Assembly (NCBI RefSeq): GCF_004634215.1
Contig: NZ_SMMH01000005.1
Span: 1 to 64,000 of the forward strand
Direction: 5' to 3'
DNA length: 64,000 nucleotides
Source of the DNA: Deinococcus fonticola
Lineage (GTDB): Bacteria; Deinococcota; Deinococci; Deinococcales; Deinococcaceae
Positions 28,802 to 36,790 of this stretch are shown here, in pieces. The position numbers were made by a program, and so were the translations under genes. The notes under the pieces were generated by a model. It worked only from the letters and a program-made list of their open reading frames with translations, was not told the origin of the DNA and did not search any database. Position 1 is the stretch's first letter, and the number at the start of each line of letters is the position of its first letter.

Positions 28802-30468
28802 ACCACCTGAAAGCCCAGTTTCTGCGCTTCCTCCACAAAGAAGTTGATGTTCTCGCTCAGCGTCTGTGGCCCCAGGCTTTTGCGCCCGTGTTCGCCGGTG
28901 GCGGCGATGATCAGGGTTTCGGCGAGGCAGGCCGGAACGTTCCCTTCCCCGAATTGCAGGTCGATGTTGGTGGTCATGCTGCCGGGCGGAATCACCAGGC
29001 CGCCGGGAATGATGCGCACGCCAGGAACGTCGCGCACGCTCTCGTCCACGTCGGCGGGGCGGCCCTCGTCGAAAATCCAGGCGCCGGGCTTCACGTGCGG
29101 GGGGAAAATCACCGGGTTGGGGTCGCTGGTGGCGGAAAAGATCAGGTCGGCAACGTTCAGGGTGTCGTAACTGGTGGTGGTCACGATCTCGGTGTCCGGG
29201 TTGGCGCGGCGCAGGGTGTTCGCGCTGCGTTCCAGCTTCTCCATGTCCCGCCCGATCATGATGACCTTGCCGACCTGCGGGGCGATGGTGCGGGCAATTC
29301 CGAAGGCCACCACGCCGTTGGCACCGACAATGCCGGCGGTGGCCTGCTTCAGGTCGCGCCCGGTCTGTGCGAAGTGCTCCAGAATGCCGGGAATGGCGGC
29401 CTTGATGGTGCCCGACGTGTACGCCCCACCGTTGGTGATGGTGATTTCCGGCACGGCTTCCTGCACGTCCACGCCCTTGTTGCCCACCACACTCCAGAAG
29501 GCTCCCAGGCCGAATACCTCCGCGCCCAGTTCACGGGCCAGTTGCGCGCCCTCGATGGCGCGGCGGGTGGCCAGTTCCGGGTCGTCGCGGAACCGGTCCG
29601 GCAGCAGCGGCGCGGACAGCAGGTAACAGCGGATTTCCTTGCCCTGCGCGGTCTGGATGCCGCGCAACTCGCCGACCTTCATGGGGCGCATCTCGTCGGC
29701 CATCTGGCGCACGGTCTTCTCGCTGACCAGCCCTTTTTCCACCAGGGGTTTGAGCCACCCGAAGCGCTGCGCCGACCAGAAATCATGCAGGTTCATGGGG
29801 TGGATCATGAAGGCGGCGACCACCTGATCGTCGCGTTTGCCGGCCACCGGAACGTCCTCGCCCACCCGCGGCTCAGTGCCGTCCAGGATGCGGCCCAGAT
29901 TCTCTTTAAAGCGCCAGGCGGCCGCCACCAGCAGCGCCAGCGTGGTCAGTTTCGGGGCGGGGCTGTACGGCAGCAGGGCCACCGCCGCCGCCAGGGCGCC
30001 CAGGCCCGCCAGGGTGGCGGCACTGACAAAGCCCCAGTACCCGGCCACGCCCGCGTACACCAGCACGGGCAGCAGGCCGGCCCAGAAGGGAATAGCGCCC
30101 GTGACCACCAGGCCGGCCAGAATCCCCAGCAACACCAGATTGCCGCGTCCACGCGGCGGCGTCGGCCCGAACAGCGGCCGGGGCGGGTTGAGGTGCCCCA
30201 GGTAGGTCGCCAGCGCCGCCATGACCGTCACCTCCGGCTTATTCAGGCTGGACACCATCAGCATCGCCGTGAAGCCCTTCAGGGCGTCCAGCGCCGCGCT
30301 GCTGATGGCCAGGCGCGGCCCCACGCGCCGCAGCACGTTCTCCACGCCCAGGTTGTGCGCATTGTTCAGGCGGCTGCTGACCCCGGCCCGCGCCAGCAGC
30401 CAGTGCCCCAGGGGCAGACTCCCCACCAGGAAAGCCACCCCGAGCAGCAACGCCGACAGAAACAACAT
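28795..30468 (-). CDS. PlsY-like acyltransferase fused to an acyl-ACP reductase-like domain
   Basis: This is a 557-residue two-domain protein. Residues 1-200 form a multi-span membrane domain like PlsY (GSLPLGHWLLARAG at 16-29, NNAHNLGVENVLRRVG at 35-50, DALKG at 61-65), which makes lysophosphatidate from acyl phosphate and glycerol-3-phosphate. Residues 216-557 resemble cyanobacterial long-chain acyl-ACP reductase: GKEIRCYLLSAPLLP, ELGAEVFGLGAFWSVVGN, TNGGAYTSGT, the Rossmann loop GIVGANGVVAFGIAR near 379-393, and VPACLAETLI with Cys514 in the place of the acyl-binding cysteine. The PlsY catalytic loop (GHLNPPRPLFGPTPPRGRGN) is diverged. TACAAT seven bases before the ATG gives a leaderless mRNA. 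The function of the reductase half is inference from homology. Confidence 0.8.
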   Translation of the reverse strand: MLFLSALLLGVAFLVGSLPLGHWLLARAGVSSRLNNAHNLGVENVLRRVGPRLAISSAALDALKGFTAMLMVSSLNKPEVTVMAALATYLGHLNPPRPLFGPTPPRGRGNLVLLGILAGLVVTGAIPFWAGLLPVLVYAGVAGYWGFVSAATLAGLGALAAAVALLPYSPAPKLTTLALLVAAAWRFKENLGRILDGTEPRVGEDVPVAGKRDDQVVAAFMIHPMNLHDFWSAQRFGWLKPLVEKGLVSEKTVRQMADEMRPMKVGELRGIQTAQGKEIRCYLLSAPLLPDRFRDDPELATRRAIEGAQLARELGAEVFGLGAFWSVVGNKGVDVQEAVPEITITNGGAYTSGTIKAAIPGILEHFAQTGRDLKQATAGIVGANGVVAFGIARTIAPQVGKVIMIGRDMEKLERSANTLRRANPDTEIVTTTSYDTLNVADLIFSATSDPNPVIFPPHVKPGAWIFDEGRPADVDESVRDVPGVRIIPGGLVIPPGSMTTNIDLQFGEGNVPACLAETLIIAATGEHGRKSLGPQTLSENINFFVEEAQKLGFQVVD

Positions 30469-30475
30469 GGCTGGA

Positions 30476-30481
30476 ATTGTA
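30476..30481 (-). promoter_or_regulatory. leaderless -10 box of the PlsY/reductase gene
   Basis: TACAAT on the minus strand, seven bases before the ATG; -35 unclear. Confidence 0.55.
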
Positions 30482-30598
30482 GCGGGTCAGGCGAAAGCGA
30501 ATTGAATCGCGCCCCGCAAACATGACCGCTGTGGAAACCGGCCCACAAAGGCCGCGCGCAGAGGGTGTTTGGCTGACGTTCAGCGGGACGGACGCGCC

Positions 30599-30604
30599 TA
30601 GAAT
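30599..30604 (+). promoter_or_regulatory. leaderless -10 box deciding the phosphoesterase start
   Basis: TAGAAT ends six bases before the GTG at 30611. The GTG at 30605 lies between the -10 box and the expected RNA start and so would not be transcribed. Confidence 0.5.
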
Positions 30605-30610
30605 GTGGAG

Positions 30611-31453
30611 GTGCGAGTAGCGGTCATGGCGGACATTCACGGCAACGCGGACGCGCTGAGCGCCGTGCTGACGGACATGGCGGTGCAGGGGGCAGAGCGC
30701 CTCATCGTGAACGGGGACGTGGTGAACCGGGGGCCGGACTCGGTGCAGGTGCTCGAAGCCCTGCTGGCGCGGGACGACGTGTCCTTCACGCTGGGCAACC
30801 ACGACGACCTGCTGCGCCTGTGGAATGAACGCAGTGACACCCTGCCCGCCGCGTGGTTCGGTGACCCGTTCTGGGGCGCGACCGAATGGAGCGTGCAACA
30901 ACTTGACCGGGCGGGGCTGCTGCACGCTCCGGCCGACTGGCCCATGACCCAGCGCCTCCGCCTGCCGGGTTTACCGGATGTCCTGCTGGCGCACGGCACC
31001 GCGCAGCATTACCGCGAGGGCCTGAGTGAGCGCAGCCGCCCCGAGCGCGTGCAGGAACTGGCGCAGGAAGCGCGGGCAGGGGTGCTGGTGGCCTCGCACA
31101 TCCACCGGCAGGCGGACGCGCACTTCGGGGAGGTGCGGGTCATCAACACGGGCGCGGTGGGTTCCCCCGCGGACGGCGACCCCCGGGCGCAGTACCTGCT
31201 GCTGACCGCCGGTACGAACGACTGGAACGTGGATTTACGCCGGGTCGCGTATGACCGCTCGGGTGTCCTGTCACGCTTCGAAACGAGCGGTCTGCTGGCC
31301 CGTGGCCTCAGCGCCGAGATTTTCCGGGATGAAGTGGTAACTGCGCGCAGCCTCTACACGCCCTACTGGGAGTGGACGGAGCACACCGGCCGGCCGCGCT
31401 ATGAAAAAACCTGGCGGGAATTTCAGGAGCTGTACCTGGAGGCCATGCCGTGA
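30611..31453 (+). CDS. calcineurin-like metallophosphoesterase (YfcE/MJ0936 type)
   Basis: This 280-residue enzyme has the metallophosphoesterase motifs in order: ADIHGN, NGDVVNRGP, LGNHD, LLAHGT and ASHIHRQ. They give a two-metal site. The N-terminal domain is followed by a C-terminal extension (about residues 205-280) not usual for YfcE, with Tyr/Trp-rich ends. The substrate is unknown; relatives act on phosphodiesters. The start is taken at the second GTG because of the leaderless promoter. It is followed by the helicase promoter. Confidence 0.87.
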   Translation: MRVAVMADIHGNADALSAVLTDMAVQGAERLIVNGDVVNRGPDSVQVLEALLARDDVSFTLGNHDDLLRLWNERSDTLPAAWFGDPFWGATEWSVQQLDRAGLLHAPADWPMTQRLRLPGLPDVLLAHGTAQHYREGLSERSRPERVQELAQEARAGVLVASHIHRQADAHFGEVRVINTGAVGSPADGDPRAQYLLLTAGTNDWNVDLRRVAYDRSGVLSRFETSGLLARGLSAEIFRDEVVTARSLYTPYWEWTEHTGRPRYEKTWREFQELYLEAMP

Positions 31454-31466
31454 ACCGCTGCTGCCC

Positions 31467-31495
31467 TTGCGTTTTCTGAATGGTTCCAGTATACT
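31467..31495 (+). promoter_or_regulatory. promoter of the DEAD-box helicase gene
   Basis: TTGCGT (31467-31472), a 17-bp spacer and TATACT (31490-31495) are followed by a run of T. The start is near 31502, leaving a leader of about 128 bases containing a CCGGG/CCCGG hairpin (near 31516-31530). Confidence 0.75.
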
Positions 31496-31629
31496 TTTTT
31501 TTCGTGCGCCATTCCGGGAGATACCCGGTGGCCGGAGAGTCCCCCCACTTACAGGACGAGCTTTCACTGCTTACAGCGATCTGAAGGCGTTTGGAGTTCT
31601 CAAGGGGTTTTCTCCCGAAAGGACTACAA

Positions 31630-33402
31630 ATGAACTTTGATCAACTGATCGCGCCCGAACTCGCGGCGCGTCTCGCCGAGCGCGGTATCACGGAAGCCAG
31701 CCCCATTCAGGCCGAGAGCCTGCCCCTGACCCTGAACGGCAAGGACATGATCGGCCGCGCCCGCACCGGCACCGGCAAAACCCTGGCGTTTGCCCTGCCG
31801 ATCATCTCCAAACTGGAACCCAGCCGCGAGCGCGCTCGCCTGCCCCGCGCCATCGTGGTGGCGCCCACCCGCGAACTGGCCAAACAGGTGGCCGAGGAAT
31901 TCAGCAAGAGCGGCGTGGGCCTGACCACCGTGACGGTGTACGGCGGCGCCGCCTACGGACCGCAGGAAAGTGCGCTGCGGCGCGGGGTGGACGTCGTGGT
32001 GGGCACCCCCGGACGTCTGATCGACCACCTGGAGCGCGGCAACCTTGACCTGAGCGCCGTGGAGTTCGCTGTGCTGGACGAGGCCGACGAGATGCTCAGC
32101 GTGGGCTTCGCGGACGCCATCGAGACCATCCTGCAAAAGACATCCAGTGAGCGCCAGACCATGCTGTTCAGCGCCACGCTGACGAACGACATCAACCGCC
32201 TGGCCCGCAAGTACCTGCGTGACCCGCAGCTGGTCGACATGGTCGGCGAAGGTAAGAGCCAGGCCGCGCAGACCGTCGAGCACCTGAAAGTGAAGGTGGG
32301 CCGCGCCCGCACCCGCGTGCTGGCCGACCTGCTGACCGTGTACAACCCTGAGAAGGCCATCGTATTCACCCGCACCAAGCGCGAGGCGGACGAACTGGCG
32401 AACGAACTGATTCACCGTGGCATCGAGAGCGAAGCGCTGCACGGCGACCTGGCCCAGAGCCAGCGTGAACGCGCCCTGGGGGCCTTCCGCAGCGGCCGCG
32501 TGGGCGTGCTGGTGGCCACCGACGTGGCCGCCCGTGGCCTCGACATCCCCGAGGTCGATCTGGTGGTGCAGTATCACCTGCCGCAGGATCCCGAAAGTTA
32601 CGTTCACCGCTCGGGCCGCACCGGCCGCGCCGGGCGCACCGGCACCGCCATCATCATGTTCGGTGACCGCGAAAACCGTGAAGTGGCGGGTCTGGAACGG
32701 ATTACCGGCGTGAAGTTCAAGGAACGCGCCCTGCCCACGCCCAAAGAGGTGGCGGCCGCCAGCGCCAAGTCCAGCGCCGACATGGTGCGCAAGGTGGACA
32801 GCGCAGTGGCCCAGAACTTCCAGGCCGAAGCCGAGCGCCTGTTCAGCGAACTGGGCCTGGAAGCCCTGGCCCGCGCCCTGGCCAAGATCAGCGGCGTGAC
32901 CGAGCCCGTGAAGGCCGCCAGCCTGCTGTCCGGTGAAGAAGGACTGACCACCGTCATCCTGCACGGTGAGCGCCTCAGCATTGCCCGCAGCGTGGCGGTG
33001 CTGGCCCGCAACAGCGACGTGGATACCCGTCGCCTGGGCAAAGTGCGCCAGTGGCGCGGCGGCACCGTCGCCGACGTGCCCAGCGAGTACATCGAGAAGC
33101 TCATGAAAGCCAACCCGCTGGAAGGCGAGATTCAGATCGAAATCGCGCAGGAACTCCCGGAACTGTTCGAGCAGGCCACCCGTGAACGCCGCAGCGAAGG
33201 CGGTTACCAGGGCGGCAACCGCGGCTACCGCGACGAAGGCGGCTACCGTGGTGGTGGCAACCGCGGCGGCGGGTACGGCAACCGCGGCGGCTACGACCGG
33301 GGCGGCAACGGCGGCGGACAGGGCCGCTGGAGCCGTGACCGCGACGGGCAGAACCAGCGCCCCCAGCGCGACGACTTCAGCGACCGCGAATTCCGGGGCT
33401 AA
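31630..33402 (+). CDS. DEAD-box ATP-dependent RNA helicase
   Basis: This 590-residue helicase has Q motif SPIQ, ARTGTGKT, PTRELA, DEAD in VLDEADEM, SAT, and the C-terminal motifs ATDVAARGLDIPEV and HRSGRTGRAG. After the core come a DbpA/CsdA-like RNA-binding region (about residues 430-500) and an RGG-type Gly/Arg/Asn/Tyr tail. It probably unwinds structured RNA in cold or in ribosome assembly. AAGGA is six bases before the ATG. The long leader resembles cold-shock helicase genes (inference). Confidence 0.95.
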   Translation: MNFDQLIAPELAARLAERGITEASPIQAESLPLTLNGKDMIGRARTGTGKTLAFALPIISKLEPSRERARLPRAIVVAPTRELAKQVAEEFSKSGVGLTTVTVYGGAAYGPQESALRRGVDVVVGTPGRLIDHLERGNLDLSAVEFAVLDEADEMLSVGFADAIETILQKTSSERQTMLFSATLTNDINRLARKYLRDPQLVDMVGEGKSQAAQTVEHLKVKVGRARTRVLADLLTVYNPEKAIVFTRTKREADELANELIHRGIESEALHGDLAQSQRERALGAFRSGRVGVLVATDVAARGLDIPEVDLVVQYHLPQDPESYVHRSGRTGRAGRTGTAIIMFGDRENREVAGLERITGVKFKERALPTPKEVAAASAKSSADMVRKVDSAVAQNFQAEAERLFSELGLEALARALAKISGVTEPVKAASLLSGEEGLTTVILHGERLSIARSVAVLARNSDVDTRRLGKVRQWRGGTVADVPSEYIEKLMKANPLEGEIQIEIAQELPELFEQATRERRSEGGYQGGNRGYRDEGGYRGGGNRGGGYGNRGGYDRGGNGGGQGRWSRDRDGQNQRPQRDDFSDREFRG

Positions 33403-33438
33403 AACACAAATCTTCCTGAGTCACCGATATTCAGATGG

Positions 33439-33444
33439 TAGCTT
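33439..33444 (+). promoter_or_regulatory. leaderless -10 box of the secreted hypothetical gene
   Basis: TAGCTT ends six bases before the ATG. Confidence 0.4.
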
Positions 33445-33450
33445 CTGCAC

Positions 33451-33942
33451 ATGCGGAAGCTGCTTTTTTTGCTGCCCCTGACGCTTGGCCCTGTTCATGC
33501 TGCGCCTGTGCGTGCCCCGCAGGAACTCACGGCCATTCTGAATGTGCCAGCCGGAGCGAAAACTATGGTGTTGAATTTTGACGGCACCACCCACCCTCAA
33601 ACCGTGTTCTCCGGGATACGTCAACTCGTCATTCATGTGATCGCCACGCCGAACGAAGTCCGGTACTCGTGGCGGCAGGCTCAAGGAAAGACCTCTACGG
33701 AGAGTTCAAGCTCGCACAAAAGCACGTTCTCCTTCATACCTGCCCCAGCGTTGAAGCGTACCTTCAAGCCCGCCCTGAATACCTGGACGCCCCTCTGGAC
33801 AGGCCAACAGGAATTCGGGCCGACATTCACCTTTGGCTACCGCAAGAGACTCATGATTGAGGAGCTGACCTTGAACGTCCTGTTCACCAAGGTAAGCGCT
33901 GAACGAATCAACGAGCACCTACAACCGCCACAAAAACCATGA
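33451..33942 (+). CDS. secreted hypothetical protein
   Basis: A 163-residue protein with a signal peptide (MRKLLFLLPLTLGPVHA), then a small beta-rich domain with many Thr/Ser/Pro. No known motif or cysteine is present. It lies directly after the helicase gene but has its own leaderless promoter. Lower GC than its neighbours hints at a faster-evolving or acquired gene. Function unknown. Confidence 0.65.
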   Translation: MRKLLFLLPLTLGPVHAAPVRAPQELTAILNVPAGAKTMVLNFDGTTHPQTVFSGIRQLVIHVIATPNEVRYSWRQAQGKTSTESSSSHKSTFSFIPAPALKRTFKPALNTWTPLWTGQQEFGPTFTFGYRKRLMIEELTLNVLFTKVSAERINEHLQPPQKP

Positions 33943-33992
33943 ATGAACAAAGCCAATCAGGGTTAAGATCAACGGGAAAAGTGGAGGATTAA

Positions 33993-34379
33993 ATGAAAAG
34001 ACGAGTAATTGCCCTGAGCGTGTTTTCCATCAGCCTGCCCTTCCTGGGGTTGACGGGTTCAGCGCAGGCCCAGCAAAGTTGCGATTTTCCTGTGGGAACG
34101 TTCGATCAGGTGTATTGCGTGAACAAGGTGACCCTGCAGGCGGACGCCGAAATGAACGTGGCCTACCAGAAACTCCTGAAAAAATTGACTGCGGCCCAGC
34201 AACAAACGCTGCGGCAAACGCAACGGACGTGGATGGCAAAACGCGACCGGGACTGCGTGGACGGGTACACCGTGTACGTGAACTGTACGCATGACATGAC
34301 CGTTTCGCGCCTGAACTTCCTGAATGACCGCCTGCGCGAGTGCAATTCGTCCGGTTGCCAGCCCAGCAAACTCCGCTAG
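33993..34379 (+). CDS. LprI-like DUF1311 secreted protein
   Basis: The 128-residue protein has a signal peptide (to about residue 26) and a DUF1311 domain: LQADAEMNVAYQKLLKKLTAAQQQTLRQTQRTWMAKRDRDC. It has six cysteines in disulphide-like pairs. LprI in mycobacteria inhibits lysozyme, and many other DUF1311 proteins are uncharacterised. A GGAGG ribosome site is five bases before the ATG, with a TAAGAT -10-like box about 25 bases upstream. It may protect the cell wall (inference). Confidence 0.8.
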   Translation: MKRRVIALSVFSISLPFLGLTGSAQAQQSCDFPVGTFDQVYCVNKVTLQADAEMNVAYQKLLKKLTAAQQQTLRQTQRTWMAKRDRDCVDGYTVYVNCTHDMTVSRLNFLNDRLRECNSSGCQPSKLR

Positions 34380-34401
34380 GTTCCCAACGGCCTTTGTGGC
34401 G

Positions 34402-35277
34402 TTATCGCCACTTGCTCCCTTCCTGATCGAATTCGGTGCGTTCCTCCAACGTCTGAAAGAAGGTCAGCAGCTGCTCGCCTACCTGCGTGCTGAAGCGGTT
34501 GCCGCCCAGATGTGGGCCGTTCAGGGCCATGCTGCGGCTAAACGGCGGGGGCGCGTATTTTTGCAGCAGGGCAGCATTCTGGCTTCTGGGCACGACCTTG
34601 TCGTCCGGGCTGCTGGCGACCCACAGCGGAAGTGGGCGCGCCCGCAGGGCCAGGGGCAGGGGGTCGAGGGTGTCCAGCGGGACGTTTTCTCCGTAAGCTT
34701 CCTTGATTTCCTGCTGCCGGGTTCTGCTGCTGTGCCAGGCGGCTTGCAGGTTGACCCACGGGTCGATCAGGGCCAGGCCGTCCACCGGGTAAGGGCCGCC
34801 GGGCAGGGTACTGCGCAGGGCCATCAGGCCGCCCATGCTGAGGCCCAGGGCGTAGCTGCGGCCATTCCAGGCCAGCAGGCGACTGGCCTGGCGGTGGGCT
34901 TCGGCGGCGACTTGCAGGCCCTGCGGGCTCCCCCAGCTCAGCGGGCCGCCGTCACTGCTGAGCAGCACCGCAAAACGGCCTTTTAAAAGGGTCAGGGTCA
35001 GGCGCGAGAACTCCGGGCTGCTGCGCAGGCGTTCGGGTGTCTGCCCACGGGGGTGGGACACGACGATCAGGGCGCAGTCGGTGTACAGGCAGTGATCCGG
35101 GACGGCCAGCAGCGAGGCGGATTTTGTCGGCCCGACCTGTGCCCAGGTGATGGGCACGGTGTTGACGGGCGCGGGAGCGGGCACCGGCTCGGCAGCGGGC
35201 GTGCCAGCACTGGCCCAGGTGGGGGTCAGGCAAAGAATCAGTGCGGGGAGCAGGCGGGACAGGGCGGGTTTTCTCAC
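34402..35277 (-). CDS. secreted alpha/beta hydrolase
   Basis: The 291-residue protein has a signal peptide (ending near WASA), then an alpha/beta hydrolase fold with the nucleophile elbow GLSMGG (near residue 144), an acid in SSPDDKVVP and a late GPHLGG histidine. No lid is evident. The substrate is unknown, an ester or peptide. The GTG start lies three bases after the stop of the acyltransferase gene, so the two are one operon. Confidence 0.8.
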   Translation of the reverse strand: MRKPALSRLLPALILCLTPTWASAGTPAAEPVPAPAPVNTVPITWAQVGPTKSASLLAVPDHCLYTDCALIVVSHPRGQTPERLRSSPEFSRLTLTLLKGRFAVLLSSDGGPLSWGSPQGLQVAAEAHRQASRLLAWNGRSYALGLSMGGLMALRSTLPGGPYPVDGLALIDPWVNLQAAWHSSRTRQQEIKEAYGENVPLDTLDPLPLALRARPLPLWVASSPDDKVVPRSQNAALLQKYAPPPFSRSMALNGPHLGGNRFSTQVGEQLLTFFQTLEERTEFDQEGSKWR

Positions 35278-35280
35278 GGG

Positions 35281-36378
35281 TTACCTTCCGAACAGGAATC
35301 GGCTGAGGGGCGCGGAACGCAGCAGCAGGTGCCCCAGCAGGGCCGAGATTACCAGGGCAAGATACCCGCTGAGCAGGGCGGCACTTGTCCGTTGCCACCC
35401 GTTGCCCGCCGGGGGCCACCACAGTTCCGCCAGTTGCAGCAGGGCCGGGTGCAGCAGGTACACCTGCAGACTCACCAGGCCAAACCAGGCCACCAGGTTC
35501 CGGAGTTGCACGGCCCGTTCCTTCCAGGCCAGGCAAACGCCGTAGATGACCAGGGTGCACAGCGAGGTGAACAGCCAGGTGCTGAGGTTGTAGGCAAGGT
35601 TACTGACCGGCTGGCCCTGCATGGCCGCCGTGGCCAGCGGCAGGTACGCGCCCGCAGCCAGCAGCAGCAGGGCGGTCAGCCACCAGCGGTAACGCCGGAA
35701 CCACGCCGGGAATTCCTCGGATCGGGCAGCCACGGCGGCGCCCAGCACCAGCGGCAGGGTGTACCACAGCACCACGCTGCCGGGGTAGGTCCACTTCAGG
35801 ACGCTAAAATTCAGGAAGTAGACGGCCAGTTGCAGGATGACCCCCACGCCCATAGCCGTCCAGAGGCTCAGGCGGGCGCGGGCCAGCGGCAGCAGCAGCG
35901 GAATCAGCACGTACGCCTGCACGGCCACCAGCAGGAAGTAGAGATGGTAACTGGCCTTGCCGTACAGCAGGTAAAACTGCACCTTCTGCGGGTCGCTCAG
36001 GGTCTCCTGGGGACGCTGGCCCAGCACGACGTACCACAGCATGTAAAGGCCACTCCACAGAAAGTAGGGCCAGGCTCCACGGGTCGCGCGCCGCTGCCAG
36101 TAGCGCCGCCAGTCGGGCGCCCGCAACAGACTGCGCGTCAGCAGCAGGGCGGCCATGAACAGGAAGGCGGGCACCGCGAAGTGCAGCAGGCGGTTGGCGA
36201 CCAGCAGAGCGGTGTGCAGGGCGCTGCCGGCGTCCAGATAACGCAGGCCCAGGCCGGTCGCGTGGTGCGCCACGACTTCCAGGATGGCCAGGCCACGAAA
36301 GGTATCCACCACCCAGGGCGGCCGGGAAACGGCGGCAACAGGCTTTTCGGGAAGGGCGCTGGGGTGGGGTGACGTCAT
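35281..36378 (-). CDS. acyltransferase 3 family membrane protein
   Basis: This 365-residue protein has about ten hydrophobic helices and the family motif FRGLAILEVVAHHATG (residues about 25-40), with the His pair in AHHA. Acyltransferase-3 proteins O-acylate polysaccharides, peptidoglycan or glycolipids on the cell surface. The start is at the Met nearest the domain; a further 64-codon extension runs into non-coding sequence. The downstream gene is a secreted alpha/beta hydrolase, so they could add and remove acyl groups (inference). Confidence 0.85.
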   Translation of the reverse strand: MTSPHPSALPEKPVAAVSRPPWVVDTFRGLAILEVVAHHATGLGLRYLDAGSALHTALLVANRLLHFAVPAFLFMAALLLTRSLLRAPDWRRYWQRRATRGAWPYFLWSGLYMLWYVVLGQRPQETLSDPQKVQFYLLYGKASYHLYFLLVAVQAYVLIPLLLPLARARLSLWTAMGVGVILQLAVYFLNFSVLKWTYPGSVVLWYTLPLVLGAAVAARSEEFPAWFRRYRWWLTALLLLAAGAYLPLATAAMQGQPVSNLAYNLSTWLFTSLCTLVIYGVCLAWKERAVQLRNLVAWFGLVSLQVYLLHPALLQLAELWWPPAGNGWQRTSAALLSGYLALVISALLGHLLLRSAPLSRFLFGR

Positions 36379-36790
36379 GAATTCTGAAGTGTTCCGGCTT
36401 TGAAGGAAAAATGGCTCATGCTGGGGTTCAGCCGACGAAAGAAGGGCGAGTAAATACTGTCTCGAACGGCATGGAGTGAATTCGGGAACGGTCCCTGAAC
36501 TCACGCCGGAGCAGTCAAAATGGGAGAAAGCCGGCCGCCGGTGTCTCCTGAGCGGGGCGACGCGCGTCAACGCTTGAGCCGCCGCAAGGCATCCCCCCGA
36601 CTATAGCGTCCTTTCCCGTATTCAGTCGGCCTGACGTTAAATGGGAGGTCGGTCAGTACAGCGTTTGGCAAAAAGAAGGGGGCTGTCTTGATGCTCGGCC
36701 AGACACAGTTCGGAAGGAGAAAACAAGCCAGGCGGTAGGGCTTTCAAGGTGCTTGCGGCGGCGCGGCAATCCGCTTTGGTCACCGGGTGT
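36379..36790. other. non-coding gap of about 410 bp upstream of the acyltransferase gene
   Basis: I see no gene with normal codon use. A minus-strand TATAGT (36600-36605) is the only good -10 candidate and would give the acyltransferase a leader of about 220 bases. No tRNA, riboswitch or repeat was recognised. Confidence 0.5.
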
